From Salinimicrobium xinjiangense DSM 19287 (GTDB lineage: Bacteria; Bacteroidota; Bacteroidia; Flavobacteriales; Flavobacteriaceae), in contig NZ_AUIG01000016.1 in assembly GCF_000423585.1 (NCBI RefSeq), positions 58,086 through 122,085 on the forward strand: a DNA stretch of 64,000 nucleotides, written 5' to 3'. The position numbers were made by a program, and so were the translations under genes. The stretch's first letter is position 1, and each line of letters opens with the position of its first letter. Under the pieces are notes generated by a model. The model had not been told where the DNA came from. It saw only the letters and a program-made list of their open reading frames with translations, and made no database searches. This document shows positions 17,847-27,427 of this stretch, one piece after another.

Positions 17847-17957
17847 AGTAATTTGTTTTAATCGGTTGTTAGCTTAAAATACAAAACTCTCAAATAAGTT
17901 GAAACGTATTTTTTATAAGTCTGTGTTAAGGAACCTGTTATACTCTTTTCTGCTCCT

Positions 17958-17965
17958 TATATTTG
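17958..17965 (+). promoter_or_regulatory. -7 box for the lipid kinase gene
   Basis: TATATTTG matches TAnnTTTG. If used, the transcript would begin around 17972. That argues for the ATG at 17981 and against the TTG at 17963 that opens the frame. Confidence 0.4.
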
Positions 17966-17980
17966 AAGGAAATGAAGGTG

Positions 17981-18880
17981 ATGAAAAAAGCTATTCTTAT
18001 CTACAATCCTACTGCAGGTAATGGAAATCACACAAAGAGTGACCTTAAAAAATTAATTGAGGGACGGGGCTTTGAAGTTAAATCCTATTCTACAGATTCT
18101 CTATTCTGGAAGCGGTTTACACGTAAAGATGCGGACATCATTTTCGTGGCCGGAGGAGATGGGACAGTGCAAAAACTCACAAAGGTCTTGCTTGAAAAAA
18201 ATAAAGAAGAATTTCTGAAAATACCTATACAAATTTTACCCTACGGTACAGCAAATAATATAGCAACAACGCTTGGTTTAAAAAAAGCTGAGGAGCTTAT
18301 TCAGGGGCCACATGAAAAAACAAAATTCGACATTGGATTAATAAGTGGAGTTGAAGAAGCTTCTTTTTTTATAGAAGGTATGGGCTGTGGAATTTTCCCC
18401 CGGCTGGTGCGGGTGATGAAAGAAAAAGATGAAGAAGAAAAACAGGATGAGATAAAAACTTCCCTCAAAGAGCTACTGAAGTTGATAGATTCCTATGAAG
18501 CAGAGGAGGTCATAATTATTGCAGATGAGGAGGAAATTACAGGAAAGTTTTTACTTGTAGAACTCATGAACATAAGATATATAGGTCCAAATATTGAATT
18601 AGCTCCCAATGCTAACCCGGGAGATGGTAGCTTCGAACTGGTAATGGTGCGGGAAGAGGCCAGGGAAGACCTCAAAACCTTTATTGAAAACCAGCTTAAG
18701 GAGACTAAAGAGGAAAAACAACTGAAGGAATTTGCTGACCTAAGAAAAGTTAGGGAAGTACGTCTCAAATATATTGGAAGGGATGTGCATATTGATGATG
18801 AAATTCTTGAAAATTATAACGGGAAGGAATTAAAAATTAGAAACCGCAAAAGGGTATTTTACTTTTTAAAATCGCAATAG
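17981..18880 (+). CDS. diacylglycerol kinase family lipid kinase (DagK/YegS-like)
   Basis: 299 residues from ATG 17981. This start puts the family N terminus MKKAILIYNPTAGNGNH at the protein start. The DAGK catalytic signature FVAGGDGTVQKLTKVL is at about residues 57-72. LPYGTANNIATTLGL is the second conserved block, and a later PNANPGDGSFELVMV completes the fold. Members phosphorylate diacylglycerol, sphingoid bases or related lipids with ATP. Which lipid is used here cannot be told from sequence. An unusually acidic insert (KEKDEEEKQDEIKTS) lies mid-protein. Confidence 0.88.
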   Translation: MKKAILIYNPTAGNGNHTKSDLKKLIEGRGFEVKSYSTDSLFWKRFTRKDADIIFVAGGDGTVQKLTKVLLEKNKEEFLKIPIQILPYGTANNIATTLGLKKAEELIQGPHEKTKFDIGLISGVEEASFFIEGMGCGIFPRLVRVMKEKDEEEKQDEIKTSLKELLKLIDSYEAEEVIIIADEEEITGKFLLVELMNIRYIGPNIELAPNANPGDGSFELVMVREEAREDLKTFIENQLKETKEEKQLKEFADLRKVREVRLKYIGRDVHIDDEILENYNGKELKIRNRKRVFYFLKSQ

Positions 18881-18976
18881 ATAAAGTGTTTTTTAACTAA
18901 TATCTATGCTTGTTAACGTTTAGGTCATCAAGATGTTTATTTTTTTTTGAAATTAGTTGTTTTAAAAAATTTCATT

Positions 18977-19624
18977 ATGATAGTAGCATCTTTATTTTCT
19001 AAGCGTCCATCATTTGGATTTAGAGCCACTCCTTTATTAGTGGGAGCAATTCTAATTCTTTTCATATTACTTACCGGCTGTCAGGAAAAGAACTACGCAA
19101 AAGTTCCTGAAGAATCCGGGATTGCTGAAATCACCCATGAACAAAAGGTAAAAAGAGGAGAGTATCTTGTCACCACTATCGGATGTGCCGATTGTCATTC
19201 TCCAAAACAATTTGGAGAGCGAGGTCCTGAAGAGATCAAAGGGCTAAAACTTTCTGGTTTTCAGCAGGGGCAGGAACTTCCTGCAGTTGACATGGCTAAT
19301 CTTCCACCGGGCTTCATGGTCTTTAGTGGAGACCTCACCGCAGGTATAGGTCCGTGGGGAACTTCTTTTGCAGCAAATATTACTTCTCATGAAACCGGGA
19401 TTGGTAACTGGAGCCTGGAGCAGTTTAAAATAGCCATGCAAAAAGGAAAGTATAAAGGATTGGAGAACGCCAGAGATCTTTTACCTCCAATGCCCTGGTT
19501 CAATTTTGCTCACCTTAGTGATGAAGATCTGGAGGCGATGTATCATTATCTACAAAGTACAGAGCCTGTGGATAATATAGTTCCTGCACCGTTACCACCG
19601 GGAGCCGTGGTGGCTATGAAATAA
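18977..19624 (+). CDS. c-type cytochrome lipoprotein
   Basis: 215 residues from ATG 18977; the frame opens earlier at a TTG. The N terminus carries a long hydrophobic segment ending in the lipobox LLTGC. One haem motif, CADCH, lies in GEYLVTTIGCADCHSPK. GPWGTSFAANITSHETGIGNW is shared with the cytochrome subunits of molybdenum dehydrogenases and similar electron-transfer proteins. PPMPWFNFAHLSDEDLEAM supplies a Met ligand candidate. No dehydrogenase partner is adjacent, so its donor is unknown. It converges on the nuo operon. Confidence 0.88.
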   Translation: MIVASLFSKRPSFGFRATPLLVGAILILFILLTGCQEKNYAKVPEESGIAEITHEQKVKRGEYLVTTIGCADCHSPKQFGERGPEEIKGLKLSGFQQGQELPAVDMANLPPGFMVFSGDLTAGIGPWGTSFAANITSHETGIGNWSLEQFKIAMQKGKYKGLENARDLLPPMPWFNFAHLSDEDLEAMYHYLQSTEPVDNIVPAPLPPGAVVAMK

Positions 19625-19631
19625 AAGACAT

Positions 19632-19650
19632 CCAAAAATGACATTTTAGA
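19632..19650. repeat. post-stop palindromic motif, exact copy
   Basis: Contains the exact core CAAAAATGACATTTT, eight bases after the cytochrome stop codon. Confidence 0.65.
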
Positions 19651-19656
19651 GCCTTA

Positions 19657-19686
19657 ATTAAAAAGGCCCTGCAAATGCAGGGCCTT
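19657..19686 (-). terminator. terminator of the kor-nuo operon
   Basis: On the minus strand the perfect stem GGCCCTGC/GCAGGGCC with loop ATTT is followed by TTTTTAATT. It lies about 45 bases past the stop of the last small gene of the operon and between convergent genes. Confidence 0.75.
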
Positions 19687-19731
19687 CGGCCGCTTCCGGC
19701 CAACCTAAACTTAAACAAAAATCTACTGAAC

Positions 19732-20049
19732 CTATTTCCAGTATTGCGGTTTGGCTTCTTCAGTAAGCTGATTCCAATAACCGGGCGTTACCTTGTGACC
19801 ATCAAATGTTTTTAGTTTTCTTTCAAAAACTCCTATTACAGGATTGAAAGTGATATCTGTAACTCCAACTGTATATAGCTGTATATCTTCAGGCTTTTTC
19901 TTTTTTTCTTCCTCAATCACCACTGTAAAGCCATTGTGTTCCAGTAGCCGGGTAAGAAATTCTTTCCGTTCTTCCTCAATCTTCTTTTCGATAAAACTTA
20001 CTCTTGTTTCACCAATACTTCCGAAGCTATGTTTTCCCTCTAATGCCAT
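19732..20049 (-). CDS. small protein of unknown function at the end of the nuo operon
   Basis: 105 residues, starting six bases after the nuoN stop on the same strand and ahead of the operon terminator. No signal peptide or membrane segment is seen. The middle is highly charged (KKIEEERKEFLTRLLEHNG, then VVIEEEKKKKPEDI), and the C terminus has TFNPVIGVFERKLKTFDGHK and GYWNQLTEEAKPQYWK. I do not recognise a family. A cytoplasmic, soluble protein is likely. Because it is the only non-Nuo gene in this tail position of an operon lacking nuoEFG, an accessory or assembly role is possible but unproven. Confidence 0.75.
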   Translation of the reverse strand: MALEGKHSFGSIGETRVSFIEKKIEEERKEFLTRLLEHNGFTVVIEEEKKKKPEDIQLYTVGVTDITFNPVIGVFERKLKTFDGHKVTPGYWNQLTEEAKPQYWK

Positions 20050-20055
20050 GATCTA

Positions 20056-21483
20056 TTAATTTAAAACTGAACTTATCTGATATATATACTCATACAGCGG
20101 ACTATAAATTCCAAGCGCGAGAATTCCGAATACTGTAATGAGCAGTCCCAGTTTCATATATAATTTGTTCTCAAAAAATGGGATAGGATCTTCACCTTTT
20201 CTAACGAACATTGCCCTGATTACAAGCAAATAATAATAAAGCGAAATAGTAACATTCACTACCGCCAGGAATACCAGCAGGTAATAACCTTCACTGGCAG
20301 CTGCAGTGAAAAGGAAGAACTTGCCAAAGAAGCCTGCTACCGGAGGAATGCCCGCTAGTGAAAAAAGAGCGAGCATCATGACCAGACTTAATCTTGGATT
20401 GGTGCGATATAGTCCTTCATAATCTTTCATATTTTCCTTCCCTGTTTGATTTGAAATAGCCTGCACTACGCCAAAGGCTGCAAGATTCGAGAAAATATAA
20501 ATAGTGACAAAGTAAACCACAGTTGCTGTTCCCAACTGGCTTCCTGTCATAAAACCTAATAAAATAAATCCTGCCTGAGCAATAGAAGAGTAGGCAAGGA
20601 ACCGCTTCATATTTTCCTGTCTAAGAGCGAAAAGGTTTCCTATAAACATGGTGGCAATGGCCAGGATGTAAAGCATATTCTCCCAAATATGCATTAAAGG
20701 TTTTAAAACCGTAAACAGGAGGATCATTAAGATGAAAGCAGCGGCGCCTTTGGAAATTACCGAGAGATAGGAGGCAATCGCAATTGGCGCACCCTGGTAA
20801 ACATCGGCAGTCCAGAAGTGGAACGGCACCAAAGATATTTTAAAGGCGAGCCCTGCAAAGAACATTACAAAACCTAATAGCGTCAAATTGGAGACTGTGA
20901 GGGTAGTTAGAATGTCTTCAAAATAAATGGAACCGTTAGTAGCATATAACATACTGATTCCAAATAGCGATACCCCCGATGCCAGTGCTGCTGAAAGAAT
21001 AAACTTAATCCCTGCCTCCCCTGATTCTCTTTTAATGATCTCAAAGGCGGCAAGCGCTGCAACTGGCAGCGTGGAAATTTCCATTCCTATAAAGAACATG
21101 AGAAAATCCCCGGCAGAGATCATAAAGTACATGCCAAGGAGCGAAGCGAATAGCAGGATGAAAAATTCTGTTCCTCTTTCCTGGTTCATCATGTTTTTTT
21201 CCAGCCAATCTGCCGACTGTAATAAAAGTGTGAAAACTCCGATATTAAGTACTCCTTTAAAGAAGTGGATCATTTCATTACTCTGGAACATTCCTCCAAA
21301 CAGGAAACTTTCTTCCAGCGGCAGGAAACCAACAGCGGTGTGAATTCCAAATAAGAGTAGTGCCAGGTGCAGAATGCTGCTCTTTTTGCGATCTGGGATT
21401 GCAATTTCAGCAATAATGAGGAGTAGGATGATTCCCAGGAGGGAGATCTCATGCCGCATTAGTAAAAAACTATTTAAATCCAT
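20056..21483 (-). CDS. nuoN: NADH-quinone oxidoreductase subunit N-type
   Basis: 475 residues, an antiporter-like proton-channel subunit of the complex I membrane arm with about 14 predicted helices. Recognisable signatures include FKISLVPFHFWTADVYQGAP (the Lys and Glu/Asp-bearing helices of the family), RFLAYSSIAQAGFILLGF and LALFSLAGIPPVAGFFGKFF. Its start is 11 bases downstream of the nuoM stop. It is the last canonical subunit of the operon. Confidence 0.95.
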   Translation of the reverse strand: MDLNSFLLMRHEISLLGIILLLIIAEIAIPDRKKSSILHLALLLFGIHTAVGFLPLEESFLFGGMFQSNEMIHFFKGVLNIGVFTLLLQSADWLEKNMMNQERGTEFFILLFASLLGMYFMISAGDFLMFFIGMEISTLPVAALAAFEIIKRESGEAGIKFILSAALASGVSLFGISMLYATNGSIYFEDILTTLTVSNLTLLGFVMFFAGLAFKISLVPFHFWTADVYQGAPIAIASYLSVISKGAAAFILMILLFTVLKPLMHIWENMLYILAIATMFIGNLFALRQENMKRFLAYSSIAQAGFILLGFMTGSQLGTATVVYFVTIYIFSNLAAFGVVQAISNQTGKENMKDYEGLYRTNPRLSLVMMLALFSLAGIPPVAGFFGKFFLFTAAASEGYYLLVFLAVVNVTISLYYYLLVIRAMFVRKGEDPIPFFENKLYMKLGLLITVFGILALGIYSPLYEYIYQISSVLN

Positions 21484-21494
21484 CTTCTAATTTT

Positions 21495-22985
21495 TTAAAG
21501 TAAGACTCCCTGAATAAATGGCTGAAGGCTTTCCATGATCAGGTTGCTGATCCACAAGGGGGCTACACCTATCCCTACAATAGGAATTAACAACAACAGA
21601 ATTCCGGTTTTCTCATACCAGGTAGTGCCTTCCAGTTGTGTATAAGCTTCATTTTTTACCGGCCCCATGAGCATAATACCCACCACACGTAATACATACA
21701 CGGCAGTCACCACGATAGCCGAAATTGAAACTATGGTAGCAATCCTGTAGAACATGCTGTCCTGCTGAAACGCACCCATGAAAATATTCATCTCGGCGAC
21801 GAATCCGCTGAAGCCGGGTAGACCCAGTAAGGCCATTCCGGCAATTACGTATACCACCGATATAAATGGGATCACCTTGAGCAGACCCCCTAGTTTTGTG
21901 ATGTCCCGGGTGTGTGTTCTTCCGTAGATCATCCCGATCAATGCAAAGAAAAGAGCTGTCATAAATCCGTGGGAAAGGGATTGTAAAATGGCACCATTCC
22001 AGGCAGTTTTGTTTAGCATGAGCAGCGCGAAAGTTACCATTCCAAGGTGGCTGACAGAGGCATAGGCATTAATATATTTAAGGTCGGTTTGCCGTAGGGC
22101 TGCAAAGGCACCATAGATGACTCCTGTTGCTGAAAGAATGATAAAGAACCAGCTCCATTCAAGTGCCCCTGCAGGAAGCAGGAACATAGCCACTCTGAAA
22201 ATTCCGTAGCCTCCAAGTTTCATTAGAACTCCGGCGTGTAACATGGAAACTGCAGTAGGCGCAGAGGCATGCCCGTCGGGAGACCAGGTATGGAAGGGAA
22301 AAAGGGCTCCTAAAATGGCAAATCCGATAAAGGTTAGCGGGAAGAACAGTTTCTGTGCTTCTAAAGGTATGTTCACCTGAGCGATCTCGAGGATATTAAA
22401 AGTAAGAGCCCCACCATCGGCGTTGGAATTAAAGTAAATACCTAATATCCCCACCATAAGTACTGCCGAAGCTCCCATTAACATTAAAGTGAGTTTCATG
22501 GCCGAATATTCCTTGTTCCCCGAACCCCAGATTCCGATAAGCAGGTACATTGGGATCACAGCTATTTCGTAAAAGACGAACATGGTGAAAAGGTCAATGG
22601 AGATGAAGAATCCGTAGACTCCCGTGGAAAGTATAACCAATGAAATGAAAAATTCCTTTGGCAGTTCCTCCATTTTCCAGGAGATAAAAACTCCGGCCAG
22701 GACAATTATGGAGGTAAGGAGAATGAGGGAGACCGAAATTCCGTCTACGCCAATATTGTAGTGTATATTAAATTGTTCAAACCACACCACATCCCTTGTG
22801 AACAGCATGATGGAATCATTGACTGCTCTTTCTCTAAAATAGGCGAATAAAAGATTTATTGCCATTCCCAGTTGGATCAATCCGCCGACCATAGAAACCA
22901 GCCTGGCCTGTTTGAGATCTTTAGTGAAAACAAGAGCCAGGATCACCAGTACCGGAACAATTACAAAGAGAGATAAAATGTCCAT
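21495..22985 (-). CDS. nuoM: NADH-quinone oxidoreductase subunit M
   Basis: 496 residues, the middle antiporter-like subunit of the membrane arm. The key Glu helix (FVFYEIAVIPMYLLIGIWG) and the broken-helix region FPFHTWSPDGHASAPTAVSM are present. LKYINAYASVSHLGMV and LALLGLPGFSGFVAEM complete the family pattern. It lies six bases after nuoL. Confidence 0.95.
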   Translation of the reverse strand: MDILSLFVIVPVLVILALVFTKDLKQARLVSMVGGLIQLGMAINLLFAYFRERAVNDSIMLFTRDVVWFEQFNIHYNIGVDGISVSLILLTSIIVLAGVFISWKMEELPKEFFISLVILSTGVYGFFISIDLFTMFVFYEIAVIPMYLLIGIWGSGNKEYSAMKLTLMLMGASAVLMVGILGIYFNSNADGGALTFNILEIAQVNIPLEAQKLFFPLTFIGFAILGALFPFHTWSPDGHASAPTAVSMLHAGVLMKLGGYGIFRVAMFLLPAGALEWSWFFIILSATGVIYGAFAALRQTDLKYINAYASVSHLGMVTFALLMLNKTAWNGAILQSLSHGFMTALFFALIGMIYGRTHTRDITKLGGLLKVIPFISVVYVIAGMALLGLPGFSGFVAEMNIFMGAFQQDSMFYRIATIVSISAIVVTAVYVLRVVGIMLMGPVKNEAYTQLEGTTWYEKTGILLLLIPIVGIGVAPLWISNLIMESLQPFIQGVLL

Positions 22986-22991
22986 AATGCA

Positions 22992-24911
22992 CTAATTAGA
23001 AAATATGTAAATAAATACCAGGGTCAGGATCACAACCCCTCCTATAAAGCCAAAAGCATAATCCTGAACCTTTCCTGATTGCCAGTTTTTTATTTTATTG
23101 GAGATCACTACTGTTTGATTACCAATTCCTTCCATGCTGCCATCTACGATCTTTTTATCGAACTTTGCGATTGGAGCAGCTACATTTTTAAAGAAAATAT
23201 TTCGGGCTACGAAAAGGTAGATCTCATCAAAATAGAATTTGTTAGAGGTCCATCTGTAGAATGAGCCAAAGGCAACAGAGAACCTGTAGGCGAGATCGTT
23301 TTCCTTTTTATAGAAGATCCATGCCAGCAGGATTCCAAGGAGACCCACTGTTACTGCTATAGCTGCCAGAGGAACATTGATATGAGCTTCAAATCCTATT
23401 TTATCGGCGGTCACCAATTCGCTAAAGGGGATAAAACCGGCAGATATTGTAAGTAAGGCCAGGATCACCAAAGGGATAGTCATTGAAGCGGGAGATTCAT
23501 GCGGAATTTTTTTGTACTCTGTGTCTTTACCCCAAAATATTCCGAAGTAAAGCCTGAACATGTAGAAAGCGGTCAATCCGGCTACAAAGATCCCAATCCC
23601 ATAAATGAACTGACTGTTCTGGTAGGCGGCAACCAGGATCTCGTCCTTACTCCAGAATCCAGCCAGCGGCGGAACTCCGGCAATGGCCAAAGCTGCAATA
23701 AGAAAGGTAATATTCGTTACCGGCATGTATTTTCGGAGGCCGCCCATATCCTGAAGATAATTGCTGTGGACTGCATGTATCACAGATCCGGCACCCAGGA
23801 AGAGTAAAGCTTTGAACATAGCGTGTGTAAAGAGGTGGAACATGGATGCCATATATCCCACTCCTTCATGGCCCTCCAGGCCCGAAACTCCTAATGCCAT
23901 CATCATATAGCCCAGCTGCGACATTGTGGAGAAGGCCAGTACTCTTTTAATGTCTGTTTGAGTAATGGCTATAATGGCCGCAAATAAAGCCGAAAATGCT
24001 CCGACGTACGTTACGATCTGCAGCGCAAATCCATCTTCCACCATGTAAAACATTGGGAAAAGCCTTGCTACCAGGTAAACCCCTGCAACCACCATAGTAG
24101 CAGCATGGATCAGTGCGGATACCGGAGTGGGTCCTTCCATGGCATCGGGTAACCAGATGTGTAGCGGGAACATAGCCGATTTACCGGCACCCCCAATAAA
24201 GATTAGGATGAGTGCCCAGGTGATTGCCGATAGTCCCATGAAGGAGGTGGATGCCCATGTTAGAATGGCCGGTCCCTGTGGATCATTCAGCAATTCAAAG
24301 TCAAAGGTGTTTGTATAGAAGCCAATGATAAAGATGCCGATCAAAAATCCGAAGTCAGCAAAACGAGTGACTATAAAGGCCTTTTTTGCAGCTGCAATGG
24401 CCGATGTTTTTGTATAGTAATAACCAATAAGCAGGAAGGAAGATACGCCTACCAATTCCCAGAAGATATAGATCTGGAAGAGGTTAGTAGCCAGCACAAG
24501 CCCATACATGGAAAAGGTGAACAAAGAGAGATAGGCAAAGAAGCGGGTATAACCTTCATCTCCTTTCATATAGCCCCTGCTGTAAAGATGTACCATCAGG
24601 GAAACAGTAGAGACCACCACCAGCATCATGACCGAAATTGGATCCACCAGCACTCCCATATCAATGTGAAGTGTCTCTGTAAAATTTATCCAGACGGTTT
24701 TTTCAATAAATGTTTGATAGGCCCCATCAACTTTTCCTGCAACAAAGAAATATTGCCAGGCGGTATAATAGGAGAGGAGGGTCGAAACAGCAAGACCTGC
24801 GACTCCTGTCACTCCGGATATTGCAGGTTTGATCTTATGGCTGAATATCCCCAGGACCAGGAAAACAGCCAGGGGAATCGCAGGAATTAAAAACACATTG
24901 ATGAGGTTCAT
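22992..24911 (-). CDS. nuoL: NADH-quinone oxidoreductase subunit L
   Basis: 639 residues, the distal antiporter-like subunit. Typical segments are IFWELVGVSSFLLIGYYYTK, FPLHIWLPDAMEGPTPVSAL, KRVLAFSTMSQLGYMMMALG and SGLEGHEGVGYMASMFHLFTHAMFKALLFLG. A long C-terminal extension, carrying the lateral amphipathic helix of this subunit, is present and ends in a hydrophobic anchor (FGFIGGVVILTLVFIYIF). Its length is close to that of E. coli NuoL, so the membrane arm appears complete. Confidence 0.95.
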   Translation of the reverse strand: MNLINVFLIPAIPLAVFLVLGIFSHKIKPAISGVTGVAGLAVSTLLSYYTAWQYFFVAGKVDGAYQTFIEKTVWINFTETLHIDMGVLVDPISVMMLVVVSTVSLMVHLYSRGYMKGDEGYTRFFAYLSLFTFSMYGLVLATNLFQIYIFWELVGVSSFLLIGYYYTKTSAIAAAKKAFIVTRFADFGFLIGIFIIGFYTNTFDFELLNDPQGPAILTWASTSFMGLSAITWALILIFIGGAGKSAMFPLHIWLPDAMEGPTPVSALIHAATMVVAGVYLVARLFPMFYMVEDGFALQIVTYVGAFSALFAAIIAITQTDIKRVLAFSTMSQLGYMMMALGVSGLEGHEGVGYMASMFHLFTHAMFKALLFLGAGSVIHAVHSNYLQDMGGLRKYMPVTNITFLIAALAIAGVPPLAGFWSKDEILVAAYQNSQFIYGIGIFVAGLTAFYMFRLYFGIFWGKDTEYKKIPHESPASMTIPLVILALLTISAGFIPFSELVTADKIGFEAHINVPLAAIAVTVGLLGILLAWIFYKKENDLAYRFSVAFGSFYRWTSNKFYFDEIYLFVARNIFFKNVAAPIAKFDKKIVDGSMEGIGNQTVVISNKIKNWQSGKVQDYAFGFIGGVVILTLVFIYIFSN

Positions 24912-24922
24912 ATCTTGTCCAG

Positions 24923-25240
24923 TTAGTGCTTCATGGTTTCAGTTTCTCTCACTGCTACAGAGCCGGTTCGCCTGTATATGTTGATGATAATAGCCACCGC
25001 CAGCGCAGTTTCGGCTGCGGCTACGGCTATAATAAAGATCGAATACAGCATTCCCTGTAACAGTTCGGGGTAGAGGTATTTATTGATCACTACAAAGTTT
25101 ATGACCGAAGTATTCAGGATCAATTCCACCGATATCAAGATGGAAATAAGATTCTTTCTGGTAATGAACCCATACACGCCAATAAAAAATAATATGGAAG
25201 TGAGGGTGAGGATTTCGTTTATACTTACGCCCGGGATCAT
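24923..25240 (-). CDS. nuoK: NADH-quinone oxidoreductase subunit K
   Basis: 105 residues with three transmembrane helices, the standard size. The conserved glutamates sit in the second and third helices (LISILISVELILNTSVINFV and VAAAETALAVAIIINIYR). It starts 54 bases after the nuoJ stop; that gap contains a copy of the post-stop palindrome. Confidence 0.95.
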   Translation of the reverse strand: MIPGVSINEILTLTSILFFIGVYGFITRKNLISILISVELILNTSVINFVVINKYLYPELLQGMLYSIFIIAVAAAETALAVAIIINIYRRTGSVAVRETETMKH

Positions 25241-25279
25241 AGTTTCATATTTTTGGCATCAGCCGGTTATTTTTTCAGG

Positions 25280-25303
25280 TTCAAAAATGTCATTTTAGAC
25301 ACC
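25280..25303. repeat. post-stop palindromic motif overlapping the nuoJ stop
   Basis: On the minus strand the nuoJ end reads GGTGTCTAAAATGACATTTT, where TAA is the stop codon. It agrees with the recurrent core at 14 of 15 positions and continues TTGAACC. Confidence 0.6.
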
Positions 25304-25897
25304 TATGTTTTCTTCAGGAACTTTTTCTGTTTCAACTTCTTTTGTAATCTCCTCCAGAAGCTTTTCGGCTTCTATTTTTTCCAGGGGTGATTTTTCTATT
25401 TCATTTCCACCTTTCGCTATCACAATAGCTCCAATCATGGCCGATAGTAGCAGTACACTGATCACCTCAAACGGGAGAATGAAACCACCTTTTTCGGTGC
25501 TTAGCAGAGCGCGGCCAACTTCTGCAGTAGTCGTTGTTGTAGTTACTCCTGTAGCTTCGAATGGATGAGCGTAAATAGTAGCCAGAACGAGACTTAATCC
25601 CATTAGGCACAGCAATGCAGAAATTGATTGCCGGTATTTTTTTGCAACCTCCAGTTCCATTTCAATATGCTGAATAAGCAGAACAGAAAATATAATAAGT
25701 ACCACAACACCCCCGGCATATACAGTAAGCTGAATGGCGGCCAGGAAATTATAATCCATCTGAAAATATAATCCGGCGGCACCTATCAGTACGAACAGCA
25801 GGTAGACCACAGAACGGAGCATCTTTCGGCTGCTCACTGCTGCAACGGCCGAAGCGATCATAATTACTGCGAGTATGTAAAAGATCAATTTTTCCAT
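25295..25897 (-). CDS. nuoJ: NADH-quinone oxidoreductase subunit J
   Basis: 200 residues with five hydrophobic segments. The conserved SSRKMLRSVVYLLFVLIGAAG and QLTVYAGGVVVLIIFSVLL blocks include the pi-bulge helix region of NuoJ. A run of six threonines (VTTTTTTAEV) sits in the loop before the last helix, and the C-terminal tail is long and Glu-rich. Both are lineage-specific extras and unlikely to affect the core. Confidence 0.93.
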   Translation of the reverse strand: MEKLIFYILAVIMIASAVAAVSSRKMLRSVVYLLFVLIGAAGLYFQMDYNFLAAIQLTVYAGGVVVLIIFSVLLIQHIEMELEVAKKYRQSISALLCLMGLSLVLATIYAHPFEATGVTTTTTTAEVGRALLSTEKGGFILPFEVISVLLLSAMIGAIVIAKGGNEIEKSPLEKIEAEKLLEEITKEVETEKVPEENIGV

Positions 25898-25900
25898 AAC

Positions 25901-26377
25901 CTATTCTTCTACTCCGGCTCTTACCTTAGATCCGGGTTTATTTAAAATTCTGGTGAGCTGAGTCCTGTCATAAACAGAGTTCTCAAAGTTCTGTGCCCAT
26001 TTTATAGCATCCGAAGGGCAGGCATCTACACATAATCCGCATTGGGTACACATTCCGAGATGGTAAATATGCTGGTCTATGGCTTTTTTCTTTTTGCCGG
26101 TTTCCGGATCGATCACACGGTCCCAAATTATCTCAATACTTCCATTAGGACAGGCGAGTTCACATTTTTGACATCCGGTGCAGCTGTGTTCATTATTCTC
26201 ATCATGCGGCATCACCACCTCTCCGCGAAAACGTTCAAACATCTGCAGCGTATCCCGGTTGTCGGGGTACTGCTGAGTAATAGCTCCCTTTCGGGCATTT
26301 ATGAAGTACTTCCCGGTGACTCTCATCCCTGTGAGGAGAGTGCCTATTCCGTGATATATATCTGAAAAATAACCCAT
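25901..26377 (-). CDS. nuoI: NADH-quinone oxidoreductase subunit I (two [4Fe-4S] clusters)
   Basis: 158 residues. It carries the N6a and N6b clusters with motifs CTGCQKCELACP and CTQCGLCVDACP, which relay electrons to N2 in NuoB. Its N terminus has the membrane-associated amphipathic start of the family. In a complex without NuoEFG, this subunit would be the first visible electron entry point and the natural docking surface for a ferredoxin. That is inference, supported by the ferredoxin-type genes beside the operon. Confidence 0.95.
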   Translation of the reverse strand: MGYFSDIYHGIGTLLTGMRVTGKYFINARKGAITQQYPDNRDTLQMFERFRGEVVMPHDENNEHSCTGCQKCELACPNGSIEIIWDRVIDPETGKKKKAIDQHIYHLGMCTQCGLCVDACPSDAIKWAQNFENSVYDRTQLTRILNKPGSKVRAGVEE

Positions 26378-26382
26378 AGCAA

Positions 26383-27417
26383 TTAGATTTGAATGGTAAG
26401 GTTAAGCCATACTATGACAGCCATTAGCACGAGGTTCACCAGGTTAATAGGGAGCAGGTATTTCCACTCCAGCGTTAACAGCTGATCCACTCTTAGCCTC
26501 GGAAAAGTCCAGCGAAACCACATCATGAGGAATACCAGCACAAAGGTTTTCGCAAGGAACCAGAAGAGGCCCATCCATGGCAGGGAATCAGTAATTCCGA
26601 AAGGTGAAAGCCAACCTCCGAAAAATACTGTTGTTGCCAGGGCTGCTATGATGAACATATTTATGAATTCTGCCAGGAAAAAGTAAGCGAACTTCATTCC
26701 CGAATATTCTGTGTGATAGCCGGCCCCAAGTTCAGATTCGGCTTCCACCATATCAAAAGGTGCGCGATTGGTTTCAGCCGTACCTGCGATCATGTAGATC
26801 ATAAATGCAATAATGGCTGGGATATGTCCCTGCACGATCAACCAGCCGCTTTTTTGTACTTCAATAATTTCTGAAAGCTGCAGGCTGCCGGTAAGGATCA
26901 CCATAGTAAGCAGTGATATGCCTACAGAGAGTTCATAACTTATGGTTTGTACTCCGCTGCGCATGGCTCCAATAAGGGCAAATTTATTATTGCTGCTCCA
27001 ACCACCCAGCAGGATCCCTATAACACCTATAGAAGAAATAGCTACAAGAAAAAATACTCCAATATTGATATCGAATGCCTGTAGATCCCGGGTGAAGGGG
27101 AAAACTGCCAAAGCCATTAAGGAGGTGACAATTACAAAGTATGGTGCGAGGTTGTAAAGGAATTTATCAGCTTTTACTGTGCCCGTAAGTTCTTTAGAAA
27201 CCAGTTTTAAAGCATCGGCAATGGTTTGGAACAAGCCAAGATACCCTACACGGTTTGGACCTATCCGCAGCTGAAACCAGGCAGCTACCTTTCTTTCAAG
27301 CAGCACCAGGAATAATCCCAGTACTGCAAAGACAGTGAGGTAGATCAGGGCGATCATGGCCATGTTTAAAACTCCTGTACTTACAAACCAATCTATCATG
27401 TTAGAAATGCTGTTCAT
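26383..27417 (-). CDS. nuoH: NADH-quinone oxidoreductase subunit H
   Basis: 344 residues, eight or nine membrane helices, forming the quinone chamber with NuoB and Nuo[22 protein letters not shown], the first conserved loop, and [28 protein letters not shown], the acidic loop, are intact. It starts 10 bases after the nuoD stop, so there is no room for nuoE, nuoF or nuoG, which occupy this position in the E. coli and Paracoccus operons. Confidence 0.96.
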   Translation of the reverse strand: MNSISNMIDWFVSTGVLNMAMIALIYLTVFAVLGLFLVLLERKVAAWFQLRIGPNRVGYLGLFQTIADALKLVSKELTGTVKADKFLYNLAPYFVIVTSLMALAVFPFTRDLQAFDINIGVFFLVAISSIGVIGILLGGWSSNNKFALIGAMRSGVQTISYELSVGISLLTMVILTGSLQLSEIIEVQKSGWLIVQGHIPAIIAFMIYMIAGTAETNRAPFDMVEAESELGAGYHTEYSGMKFAYFFLAEFINMFIIAALATTVFFGGWLSPFGITDSLPWMGLFWFLAKTFVLVFLMMWFRWTFPRLRVDQLLTLEWKYLLPINLVNLVLMAVIVWLNLTIQI

Positions 27418-27427
27418 TTTTTTCAGG

